Below are positions 1 through 6,795 of a stretch of 64,000 nt of DNA, one piece after another (within the stretch, counting starts at the first letter, position 1; every line of letters begins with the position of its first letter). The translations under genes were made by a program, and so were the position numbers. The notes below the pieces were generated by a model. It did not search any database, was not told the origin of the DNA, and worked only from the letters and a program-made list of their open reading frames with translations. The stretch is from JAZDLO01 sp043801935 (GTDB lineage Bacteria > Actinomycetota > Thermoleophilia > RBG-16-64-13). The stretch is taken from the NCBI GenBank assembly GCA_043801935.1, contig JAZDLO010000058.1, positions 1 to 64,000 on the forward strand. Direction: 5' to 3'.

Positions 1-1
1 C

Positions 2-232
2 CGGAACCGCTTCAGCCACAAGTTCTGGTACTACCCGGACAAATACGACAGTTTGCTCTGCTCCGGCTGCGGCCGCTGCATCGTGCACTGCCCGACGCGC
101 ATCGACATCCGCGAGGTGTTGCGGGTGATGGGCGCGCCCGCGGTGGTGGCGCCACTGGAAACGGCGCCGGGCGCCGGCGCCACGCCCGCTGCAGCACCCG
201 CGTCCGCCGCGACCGAAGGGAAGGAGGCGTAG
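2..232 (+). CDS. AsrA-like 4Fe-4S dicluster protein, C-terminal end
   Basis: Partial: the gene enters from the left edge and only the last 76 residues are visible. They begin RNRFSHKFWYYPDKY followed by a CSGCGRCIVHCP 4Fe-4S motif, a combination known from anaerobic sulfite reductase subunit A and sulfhydrogenase beta subunits. The tail after the cluster is a low-complexity Ala/Pro/Gly stretch. The stop TAG abuts the ATG of the AsrB-like flavoprotein at 233, so the two are almost certainly co-translated partners; this protein would pass electrons between the flavoprotein and an upstream catalytic subunit outside the window. The partner enzyme (hydrogenase, Hdr-type or sulfite reductase) cannot be told from here. 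Confidence 0.85.
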   Translation, partial: RNRFSHKFWYYPDKYDSLLCSGCGRCIVHCPTRIDIREVLRVMGAPAVVAPLETAPGAGATPAAAPASAATEGKEA

Positions 233-1138
233 ATGGCTGACAACGGCAAGACTCGCCTCACTTCGGCCGACGTGGTCACCGGCGCCAGCACCGCCCGTGC
301 GGGCAAGTTGGGCGGTAACCCTTATCTCCCCGAGATCGCCACGGTGGTCAAGATCATCGAGGAGACCCCCAACATCAAAACGTTCCGCCTGCGCTTCGAC
401 GACCACGCCGTGCAGGAGAGCTTCTCGTTCATGCCGGGACAGGTGGGCCAGTTGGGCATCTTCGGCGTAGGTGAGGCCACCTTCGCCATCACGTCCAGGC
501 CCTCCGAGAAGGAGTTCATCCAGTTCTCGGTCATGAAGGCCGGCGAGGTCACGAAGGCGCTGCACAACCTCTCCGAAGGGGACAAGGTGGGGATCCGCGC
601 CCCCATGGGCTGCGGTTTCCCGGTGGAAGACTGGAAGGGCAAGAAGATCCTCTACGTTGTGGGCGGCATCGGCTCGGCGGCCCTCAAAGCCACCATCGAG
701 TACACGCTGGAGCACCGTGCCGACTACGCGGGCGTCTCCATCCTCTATGGGGCCACCGCGCCGGAGAACTTCACCTACCAGTACGACATAGACGAGTGGC
801 AGAAGCGAGACGACATCGGCCTTACCCTCACCATCGACCGGGAATGCGACGGCTGGCAGTGCGACGTGGGCCTGGTGCCGCACGTGCTCGAGCGCATGAA
901 TCCTGATCCGGCGAACACCATCGCCATCACCTGCGGTCCGCCCATCATGATCAAGTTCGCTCTGATGAGCTTCCAGAAGCTGGGCTTCAGCGACGAACAG
1001 ACCTACACCACCCTGGAGAAGCGCATGAAGTGCGGCATCGGCATCTGCGGCCGCTGCAACGTGGGTCCGAAGTATGTCTGCGTGGACGGCCCCGTCTTTT
1101 CCCTGGCCGAGCTCAAGGAGCTGCCGGACGAGCTGTAA
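233..1138 (+). CDS. AsrB/HydG-like FAD/NAD(P)-binding oxidoreductase subunit
   Basis: A 301-aa ferredoxin-NADP reductase-type flavoprotein. An FAD-binding barrel (about residues 35-130, with FMPGQVGQLGIFGVGEA) is followed by an NAD-binding domain (VVGGIGSAALKATIEY near 145) and a C-terminal 2Fe-2S motif, MKCGIGICGRCNVG, as in AsrB, sulfhydrogenase gamma and dihydroorotate dehydrogenase electron-transfer subunits. The usual role is moving electrons between NAD(P)H and an iron-sulfur partner. GGAAGGAGG lies at the end of the upstream gene and the start is immediately after its stop. A strong terminator follows at 1225-1251, so this is the last gene of its operon. The N-terminal 30 residues are a poorly conserved extension. 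Confidence 0.88.
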   Translation: MADNGKTRLTSADVVTGASTARAGKLGGNPYLPEIATVVKIIEETPNIKTFRLRFDDHAVQESFSFMPGQVGQLGIFGVGEATFAITSRPSEKEFIQFSVMKAGEVTKALHNLSEGDKVGIRAPMGCGFPVEDWKGKKILYVVGGIGSAALKATIEYTLEHRADYAGVSILYGATAPENFTYQYDIDEWQKRDDIGLTLTIDRECDGWQCDVGLVPHVLERMNPDPANTIAITCGPPIMIKFALMSFQKLGFSDEQTYTTLEKRMKCGIGICGRCNVGPKYVCVDGPVFSLAELKELPDEL

Positions 1139-1224
1139 CGGCGCCTGACTCCCGGGATGTGCCGCGGGAGGCGAAGCCGACCGTCCGGGGGTCTTCTGGC
1201 GGATTCTTGTCCCGTTTCCTTTTG

Positions 1225-1251
1225 GGGGCGCCGGAAGGCGCCCCTTTCTTT
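1225..1251 (+). terminator. Rho-independent terminator
   Basis: Perfect 8-bp stem GGGGCGCC/GGCGCCCC with a GGAA tetraloop, followed by TTTCTTT. It lies 87 nt after the AsrB-like gene and ends that operon. The remaining sequence up to 1419 holds nothing else that I recognise. Confidence 0.9.
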
Positions 1252-1419
1252 CTCGGGGACGGCCAGAAGCGGTCGAGTGGGGTCCGCGGGCGGCTGCGCC
1301 CAACGCGCCAGAACGCCGGAAGTTCGTCTGGGCGGAACCGGACATGGTCGGACTGTCAGGTCGCGCTAATCGACGCTCTTCCCGAAAATCGAGGCCTGTG
1401 TGTTGGACAGGCCGGTCCG

Positions 1420-1788
1420 CTACCCGTAGAAGTGCTGCTTCACAGCGACCGGGAAGCCGTTGGACGCCTCGGATACCTGGTGCAGCCGCTCCACGACCCG
1501 CTGACCGGGGTGTCCATACACCTCGATGTGAAGCACATCCACCATCTGCGCACCACGGTCGATCCGAGTGGCAGCTACCTTCATGTGCTCTTCGAAGGAT
1601 TCCGCATCCGGGTGCACATAGATGGTTGTCGCCTCGGTCTTGGCCTCGTTGACGTATACATCGTAGCTGATCAGCCTGGGGACGTTGGCCTTTACGAAGT
1701 CGACCATCTCGGTGTTCGCCTCGACCCACTCGTCGAACCGGCCTTCGGGAACCGCGTAGGTGCCTACGAAAGTGATACTGCCGGCCAT
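1420..1788 (-). CDS. Small antibiotic-biosynthesis-monooxygenase-like (dimeric alpha-beta barrel) protein
   Basis: A 122-aa protein starting MAGSITFVGTYAVPEGR. The pattern is that of a small ferredoxin-like barrel protein: a beta strand with GTYAVPEGRFDEW, then a helix, then YVHPDAESFEEHMK, resembling ABM-domain proteins. Such proteins act as cofactor-free monooxygenases, isomerases or heme-degrading enzymes, so no reaction can be assigned. The ATG has a GGTGGGAG ribosome-binding site just upstream. It is transcribed alone, convergent with the upstream flavoprotein operon. Its coding character is clear; its family assignment is moderate. Confidence 0.65.
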   Translation of the reverse strand: MAGSITFVGTYAVPEGRFDEWVEANTEMVDFVKANVPRLISYDVYVNEAKTEATTIYVHPDAESFEEHMKVAATRIDRGAQMVDVLHIEVYGHPGQRVVERLHQVSEASNGFPVAVKQHFYG

Positions 1789-2001
1789 GCTCCCACCCCC
1801 CTCGAACTCGCTAGCCGCGACTCTCTATGTGCTGCCCGGAAGCGGGTGCGGCCAAACAAGCGCTTCGAGCAGATAGCGCGCCCAGTCAGGTATCCTCGGC
1901 ATGGAGGGTTTCTCACGTGCGCGCGCTACAAGTCAAAGGCAGCACCTTAGGGTGCCTCAAGAGCGCTTGTCCTTGGCAGCTCGACATATCAGGACGTTGG
2001 A

Positions 2002-2305
2002 GTGGATCGTCAACTTGGGATCCTGCCACTGGCTTTGGTTGTCTTCGTCGTCGTCGGCGCTTGTGCGCCGTCGCCGACTCCAGAGACATCGACCACTCCC
2101 CGGTGCAACCACGACAACCGATGCGGCTACGGTAACCGAAACGTCAACACCTGAGACAACCGCAACGACGGTACAGCCCACGGCTACGATGCCACCAGCC
2201 GAAGTGCCAGAAGGATCGGCACGATTTCTGCTGACGATTGAAGCGACCTGGATTGCCGCGTCACACCCGACCGACTATGGAACCGTGATATATGACTTGA
2301 TATGA
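2002..2305 (+). pseudogene. Decayed spondin-domain lipoprotein (frameshifted and truncated)
   Basis: From GTG 2002 one frame reads a hydrophobic segment ILPLALVVFVVVGAC followed by APSPTPETSTTP, a lipoprotein signal with a lipobox Cys and a Thr/Pro linker. Near 2085-2105 the Thr-rich linker continues only in the next frame (TTTTDAATVTETSTPETTA), then MPPAEVPEGSARFLLTIEATW and AASHPTD, which resembles the beginning of a spondin-N domain (ARF...ATW...SHPTDFP). The open frame stops at 2305, just inside a conserved promoter element starting at 2273, so most of the domain is missing. I see a single-nucleotide-type frameshift plus 3' truncation. A functional short peptide cannot be excluded, but gene remnant is the simplest reading. 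Confidence 0.5.
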
Positions 2306-2330
2306 GTTTCTGCGCATGATAGCGTCGTTT
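2273..2330 (+). promoter_or_regulatory. Conserved promoter/operator element, copy A
   Basis: A 58-nt block that recurs at 6394-6451 with about 50 of 58 positions identical and no gaps. It contains a direct repeat TGATAT at 2286 and 2298 (12-nt period), the second overlapping a -35-like TTGATA (2297-2302). A -10-like TAGCGT follows at 2320-2325 after exactly 17 nt, fitting the TANNNT form. Both hexamers and the spacing are conserved in copy B. It reads toward the TIGR04076-AOR genes starting at 2637. The MerR-TetR gene at 5408 is the nearest candidate regulator; that link is inference. Confidence 0.6.
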
Positions 2331-2636
2331 CTGGAAACGGTCTGGGCGGTGACCACCTGCCTTTTGGCGAGAAAGGCAACGCACTGGATCCACCAGAATG
2401 GCGCCCACCACTCCCCTCTGTGCGTTCCCTTCGCCTCGGCGACGAAGTGGCACATCGTCATGCCGCAAAGGTTGCTCTGATGGTGACCCTCGCCGACCGG
2501 GCTTCCAAAGCAACGAGTCGGCGACACGCGGTGTTCAACGGGCGTGGGGCGGGCGTCGCGAACAGCCGTCGCGAGGTGTGGGCTCCGGCGAGTCCGCCAA
2601 CGACCTGATCGGGAGCCAAGTCGAGAGGAGGGAAGC
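2331..2636 (+). promoter_or_regulatory. Long structured 5' leader of the TIGR04076-AOR operon
   Basis: About 300 nt separate the predicted promoter from the first start codon, with no convincing gene. At least three hairpins are visible: TGCCTTT/AAAGGCA at 2358-2378, CTTCG/CGAAG at 2429-2447 and TCGCGA/TCGCGA at 2556-2574. The leader ends in the strong site GAGAGGAGGGA before ATG 2637. Because the operon encodes a tungsten-pterin enzyme, a Moco/Tuco-type riboswitch is possible, but I cannot align the sequence to that consensus by eye. Confidence 0.35.
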
Positions 2637-3392
2637 ATGTTCCAAGTCAAAGCGACCGTGATCGGTTTCCTGGGCAATGACGAGGTCTATCCCTGCCACA
2701 TGCAGCACAAGATCGGGGACGAGGTGATCTTCGATGGAGAGAGCTACCACGGACGGCTATGCCCGGATGTGTGGGGGTCGATCGTCCCCAAAGTCATGGC
2801 TCTGCATCAAGCCGGGCCGAGGTACGTGGAGTGGGCGTCCTACTATCCGTTCTGGTATTGCTCGCTGAGCGTCCCGGATCCCGAGATGAAGAAATACGAC
2901 GGGCTTGGCTTCAGAAACGTCCTCAAGACCGTGGTCCCGCCGAAACACGACATGGCCAGGCTGACCCCTCCCGGGGCGTTCGAGTGGCCACCGAACGAAG
3001 AAGGCGGCTTGGTAGAGGAGCCGGTGGTGATCTGCCCCGACACGAGAACCTCTATGGTCCTCAGACTCGAGGCGTTCGATCTGAGCGAGAAAGGTTTCGA
3101 CACGCCCTACTTCAGAAGGCAGATGGCCGTCTTGAGCAAGCTTGGCGCGAAGGGCGCCGTGGAGTCGGAGAAGATACTGGACACGTTCACGAAAGCCGAG
3201 ATCGAAGAGATCTATCCGCCGCTGGGAACCGTCATGGTCCGGGTACTCACCGAGGAGCTCGACATGATGGGATATGTGGAGACCGTGGACGGCGTCACCT
3301 CGATCACTCCCAAAGGTGAGAAGAAGCTCGAGACCTTCAAGGCCGGGCTGCCCGACGAGGACCGTGATGTCTTCGAGAGATACGTTCAGTGA
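2637..3392 (+). CDS. TIGR04076-like protein, paralogue 1
   Basis: A 251-aa protein whose N-terminal third (MFQVKATVIGFLGNDEVYPC, HKIGDEVIFDGESYHGRLCP, then a stretch of Pro/Tyr-rich sequence) matches the small TIGR04076 family of unknown function; the C-terminal half ends in a compact domain with a winged-helix look (EEIYPPLGTVMVRVLTEEL, ITPKGEKKLETF). A paralogue of nearly the same length lies at 12908-13660, next to a molybdoenzyme. The ATG follows GAGAGGAGGGA. An AOR-family gene begins 60 nt downstream, so a role with pterin-metal enzymes (maturation, delivery or regulation) is a reasonable guess, not more. Conserved Cys and His (CHMQHK, RLCPD) could bind a metal. Confidence 0.75.
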   Translation: MFQVKATVIGFLGNDEVYPCHMQHKIGDEVIFDGESYHGRLCPDVWGSIVPKVMALHQAGPRYVEWASYYPFWYCSLSVPDPEMKKYDGLGFRNVLKTVVPPKHDMARLTPPGAFEWPPNEEGGLVEEPVVICPDTRTSMVLRLEAFDLSEKGFDTPYFRRQMAVLSKLGAKGAVESEKILDTFTKAEIEEIYPPLGTVMVRVLTEELDMMGYVETVDGVTSITPKGEKKLETFKAGLPDEDRDVFERYVQ

Positions 3393-3452
3393 GGCTCGAG
3401 CGGCCGCGACATGCGTGAAGGTGTGGAACGGACCAAGGGAAGGGGCGCCGCT

Positions 3453-5357
3453 ATGAACGGATGGATGGGGAAGATCCTGTTCGTCGATCTGACGAGTTCC
3501 CAGATCACTGAATCGTCCACGGAACCATATGTGGGGCAATACGTGGGAGGCCGGGGGATCGGTGCGCGACTCTACTGGGAGCTGACTACTCCGAGTGTCG
3601 GTCCGTTTGATCCGGAGAACCCGCTCATCTTCATGACTGGTCCTTTGGTGGCGTCGAGGGCACAGGCTGCCACCGTGATGTCTGTCGTGGCCAAATCGCC
3701 GGGCGCCTTGCCGGAGAGCTACTGCTACGGCAACATCGCCGGCTACGTGGGGCCGGAGCTCAAGAAGGCCGGCTACGATGGGATCGTGGTGACCGGGAAG
3801 GCGTCGGGTCCGGTCTACCTATGGATCAACGATGGAGAAGTCGAGATCCGGGATGCGGCGGACCTGTGGGGGTTGGGAGCCTACCGGACGGGAGACCGAC
3901 TGCTGGAGAAGCACGGCCCGGATGCGAAGTTCATCGCCATCGCGGTCTCCGGGGAGAGGCTGGTCCGCACGGCGACGGCTCTTGCCTCTCATGAATCGGC
4001 GCTCTCCTGTGGTTTCGGGGCGGTGATGGGGTCCAAGAACCTCAAAGGTATCGTCATCAAGGGCTCCGGCAAGATCTCCGTGGCAAACCCCGAGCGGCTG
4101 AAAGAGCTGAACCGACACACTGTGAAGATCAACGAACGGCTGCACCTAGCGATCCCCCCGGATACGATCAACACCGGCCGTGCCCATCTGCTCGAGGTCA
4201 TCGGCAAGGGCGGCTGCCACCTGTGCGGCGCCAAATGCATCCGCAACGTCTATCGCTACGGCGGGAGACTCGAGGGTCTGCGCCATTGTCAGACCATGGA
4301 GTACTACCTGCCCTGGGTCTACGGGCAGGAGGACGAGCCGGTCGACACGTTCTTCAACGCTCCCACCTTGGCGAACGACTACGGCGTAGACACCTTTGAG
4401 CTCCGGAGCATGGTCAATTGGCTCTACGCCTGCCACAATGCCGGTGCCCTGACCGAAAGCGATACCGGCCTGCCTCTCGCGAAGATCGGGACGCACGAGT
4501 TCCTGGACAAGCTTCTCCACTGCATAGCGTACCGGGAAGGTTTCGGGGACATCCTCGCGGAGGGGATGGTCAGGGCGGCCGACAAGGTATCGGTGGAGGC
4601 CCGGGCCCTCATGGGCCACGAGGTCGCCCCCATCGGCCAGTATGAGCTGCAGCCGCCGCGGCTGATGATCGTGCATTCTCTGTTGTATCCCATGGAGCCC
4701 CGGGTCCATCAGCCACTGGTGCACGACACCGGTATGGTCTTGGTGCCCTGGACGATCAATCAGATGGAGCCGGGCAGCACCCCTATCACCAACGAAGTGG
4801 TCCGCAGTGTCGCAAAGGTCTTCTGGGGCAGCAAAGAGGCCGGCATCATCAGCGGCTACGAAGGCAAGGCCTTGGCCGCCAAGATCATCCAGAACAGGGT
4901 AATCCTGAAGGACAGCCTGGGATTGTGCGACTTCACCTGGCCGATCACCTACTCCTTCGCCACCCCGGATCATGTGGGGGACCCCCATCTGGAAGCCGAG
5001 CTGTACGCGGCGGTCACCGGACACGAGGCCGGCGAGCTCGAGCGGTGCGCGGACGTCATCGCCAATCTGCAAAGGGTCATCTTGATCCGCGAAGGTCGCA
5101 AGCTACCGGCCGCGGACTACCCGCAGGAGCACAACTTCACCGAACCACTAGAAGGGACCGGGGTACACTCCATCATGGTCCCGGGGGAGGGAGACGGCGC
5201 GGTCAGCATGGCCGGCAATAAGCTGGACAAGAAGAGATTTGAGGCGATGCTGAAGGAATACTATCGACTTCGCGGCTGGGACGAAGACAGCGGGATCCCC
5301 AGAGTGGACACTCTGGAGTCTCTCGGACTGGAAGATGTAGCTTCGGTGGTGGCATAG
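3453..5357 (+). CDS. Aldehyde ferredoxin oxidoreductase (AOR) family tungstoenzyme 1
   Basis: A 634-aa protein of usual AOR length. N-terminal domain: GWMGKILFVDLTSSQI, VGGRGIGARLYWE and TGPLVASRAQ; the second part has VMGSKNLKGIVIKG, the pterin-binding signature region. A CHLCGAKCIR motif plus a later Cys in SLGLCDF provide the four ligands of the 4Fe-4S cluster. AOR enzymes oxidise aldehydes or, in reverse, reduce acids with ferredoxin. The family also includes BamB, the tungsten subunit of class II benzoyl-CoA reductase, and the YLWINDGEVEIRDA stretch is similar in kind to BamB. Substrate is therefore open. Start chosen at ATG 3453 after AAGGGAAGGGG. It lies 60 nt after the TIGR04076 gene, in the same operon. 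Confidence 0.88.
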   Translation: MNGWMGKILFVDLTSSQITESSTEPYVGQYVGGRGIGARLYWELTTPSVGPFDPENPLIFMTGPLVASRAQAATVMSVVAKSPGALPESYCYGNIAGYVGPELKKAGYDGIVVTGKASGPVYLWINDGEVEIRDAADLWGLGAYRTGDRLLEKHGPDAKFIAIAVSGERLVRTATALASHESALSCGFGAVMGSKNLKGIVIKGSGKISVANPERLKELNRHTVKINERLHLAIPPDTINTGRAHLLEVIGKGGCHLCGAKCIRNVYRYGGRLEGLRHCQTMEYYLPWVYGQEDEPVDTFFNAPTLANDYGVDTFELRSMVNWLYACHNAGALTESDTGLPLAKIGTHEFLDKLLHCIAYREGFGDILAEGMVRAADKVSVEARALMGHEVAPIGQYELQPPRLMIVHSLLYPMEPRVHQPLVHDTGMVLVPWTINQMEPGSTPITNEVVRSVAKVFWGSKEAGIISGYEGKALAAKIIQNRVILKDSLGLCDFTWPITYSFATPDHVGDPHLEAELYAAVTGHEAGELERCADVIANLQRVILIREGRKLPAADYPQEHNFTEPLEGTGVHSIMVPGEGDGAVSMAGNKLDKKRFEAMLKEYYRLRGWDEDSGIPRVDTLESLGLEDVASVVA

Positions 5358-5407
5358 AGCTCACAGGTCGAGACGTCGATGCCTGGTATGCATCATAAGG
5401 AGTGAAG

Positions 5408-6367
5408 GTGATCCCCGTACTCACCATCGCGAATCTCGAACGCGTCACGGGAGTGCCGCGAACCACTATCCACTACTACCTCAGGCTAGGCCTGCTCCCC
5501 CGTCCGCAAAAGACGGCGACCAGCCGCTCCTTGTACACGGACGACCACGTGAAGATCCTCGAGGCGATCGGGGAGCTGAAGCGGGCCGGTCACTCGCTGG
5601 TCGAGATCGAGCGCGAGCTGGAGCACAGGGTGGGCCAGGCCAATGAATCGCGCGTTGATCTCGTGGCTCAGGAACATGAGCGGATGCATAACCGCATCCT
5701 GGCTGCGGCAACCCAGGAGTTTGCGGCCAAGGGCTACAAGAGCACCCACGTGACGACGATCATGAAGAAGCTGGGGATAACCGCGAGCGTCTTCTATGGC
5801 CATTTCCCCAGCAAGCGGAGACTCATAGCCGAATGCGTCTCGGTCATGATCGACTGGAGTCTGGCCTATGGGGACCCCAAGCGGGACTCGGTCGAAGATC
5901 CCGCGGAGCGATTGATGTGGCTCGTGTTCGCGAGCTTTCACGTGTTCGAGCTGGGCTCCACGGCACTCGCTCTGGTCCGGGTTGAGAAGACTCAGGACGA
6001 TAGCGAACTGCGCGAGCCGATCGAGGCTGCTCATGCCGGTGTCGTGCAGCGGATCGCCAGGGACCTCGTCGAAGGGCTTCCCGACGGCGCGAAGCCCCCT
6101 GTCGTACCCGACGAACTGGTCGCGCACAGCCTCTTCGGCGCGTACGAGCAGACTGTGTTCAGAGCCTACTCCGACAAGAAGTACAGCCGCAGAGATCTAC
6201 TGCGCACCCACCTGTGGCTGTTCCTGGCCATCCAGGCGGCCAGAAAAGGCGAGATCGACATCGATTCGCGCCTGAGCCGTTACGACGAGCTGCTGGAATA
6301 CTTCACGACCCACATGCCGCCGCTGCCGCCGATGCTGGAGATCGAGCGGTCTCAGCTGCCATCATGA
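5408..6367 (+). CDS. MerR-TetR fusion transcriptional regulator
   Basis: A 319-aa protein with two DNA-binding modules. Residues about 3-75 form a MerR helix-turn-helix with wing (IANLERVTGVPRTTIHYYLR, LGLLPRP, RSLYTDDHVKILEAIGELK). Residues about 95-140 form a TetR helix-turn-helix (RILAAATQEFAAKGYKSTHV, FYGHFPSKRRLIAE), followed by a helical ligand/dimer domain. GTG 5408 is chosen because AAGGAG at 5397-5402 is properly spaced from it; GTG 5402 overlaps that site. It lies 50 nt after the AOR gene and is followed within 30 nt by promoter copy B, so it is well placed to regulate both conserved promoters. Ligand unknown. Confidence 0.85.
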   Translation: MIPVLTIANLERVTGVPRTTIHYYLRLGLLPRPQKTATSRSLYTDDHVKILEAIGELKRAGHSLVEIERELEHRVGQANESRVDLVAQEHERMHNRILAAATQEFAAKGYKSTHVTTIMKKLGITASVFYGHFPSKRRLIAECVSVMIDWSLAYGDPKRDSVEDPAERLMWLVFASFHVFELGSTALALVRVEKTQDDSELREPIEAAHAGVVQRIARDLVEGLPDGAKPPVVPDELVAHSLFGAYEQTVFRAYSDKKYSRRDLLRTHLWLFLAIQAARKGEIDIDSRLSRYDELLEYFTTHMPPLPPMLEIERSQLPS

Positions 6368-6393
6368 GCATCGTCTGACATCCGGGCCGAGCA

Positions 6394-6451
6394 GACTATG
6401 GGACGGTGATATATGACTTGATATCGGTTTCTGCCCATGGTAGCGTGCTTT
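6394..6451 (+). promoter_or_regulatory. Conserved promoter/operator element, copy B
   Basis: Second copy of the 58-nt element at 2273-2330. It keeps TGATAT direct repeats at a 12-nt period, TTGATA (6418-6423), a 17-nt spacer and TAGCGT (6441-6446). It starts 27 nt after the MerR-TetR stop codon and reads toward the binding-protein/transhydroxylase operon beginning at 6796. Confidence 0.6.
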
Positions 6452-6795
6452 CGAGCCCGCCTTTCAAGGAACGAGAGCCGCCATGGGTACCGCGCCGGCA
6501 GCGGGGGCCGTCTCCCCAGAGGCCTGTTTGTTCCCATCCCCTCCCGTCGCGCGCTGGTGGCAAGTCCGACGTCCGGTCGTGATCGATTGTGATTCGCCCG
6601 GCTCTTCATCCGTGGATAGCCTGAGCCAAAGGAGGTCCCGGCAGACAGCACACTTGACCAGATCGACCTCTGCAGAAATGGCGGAGCGTTCGTGGCCGGG
6701 ATATGCCGGGGACGCTCCAGGCACGTCACTGATCGGTTCTGAGGAAGACGGACCGTGCTCAAGATGCCTGAGGGCAACCGGGGGGAGGAGAAGTC
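6452..6795 (+). promoter_or_regulatory. Long 5' leader of the binding-protein operon
   Basis: About 350 nt between the predicted promoter and ATG 6796. No convincing gene is present. It is GC-rich and ends in the strong ribosome-binding site GGGGGAGGAGAAG. Like the leader at 2331-2636 it is unusually long for the region, but I see no clear sequence similarity between the two leaders beyond the promoter block. Confidence 0.3.

Noticed and set aside
1030..1950. 306-codon plus-strand frame
   Set aside because: Overlaps the flavoprotein end, a strong terminator and the antisense of the monooxygenase-like gene; translation looks like a shadow.
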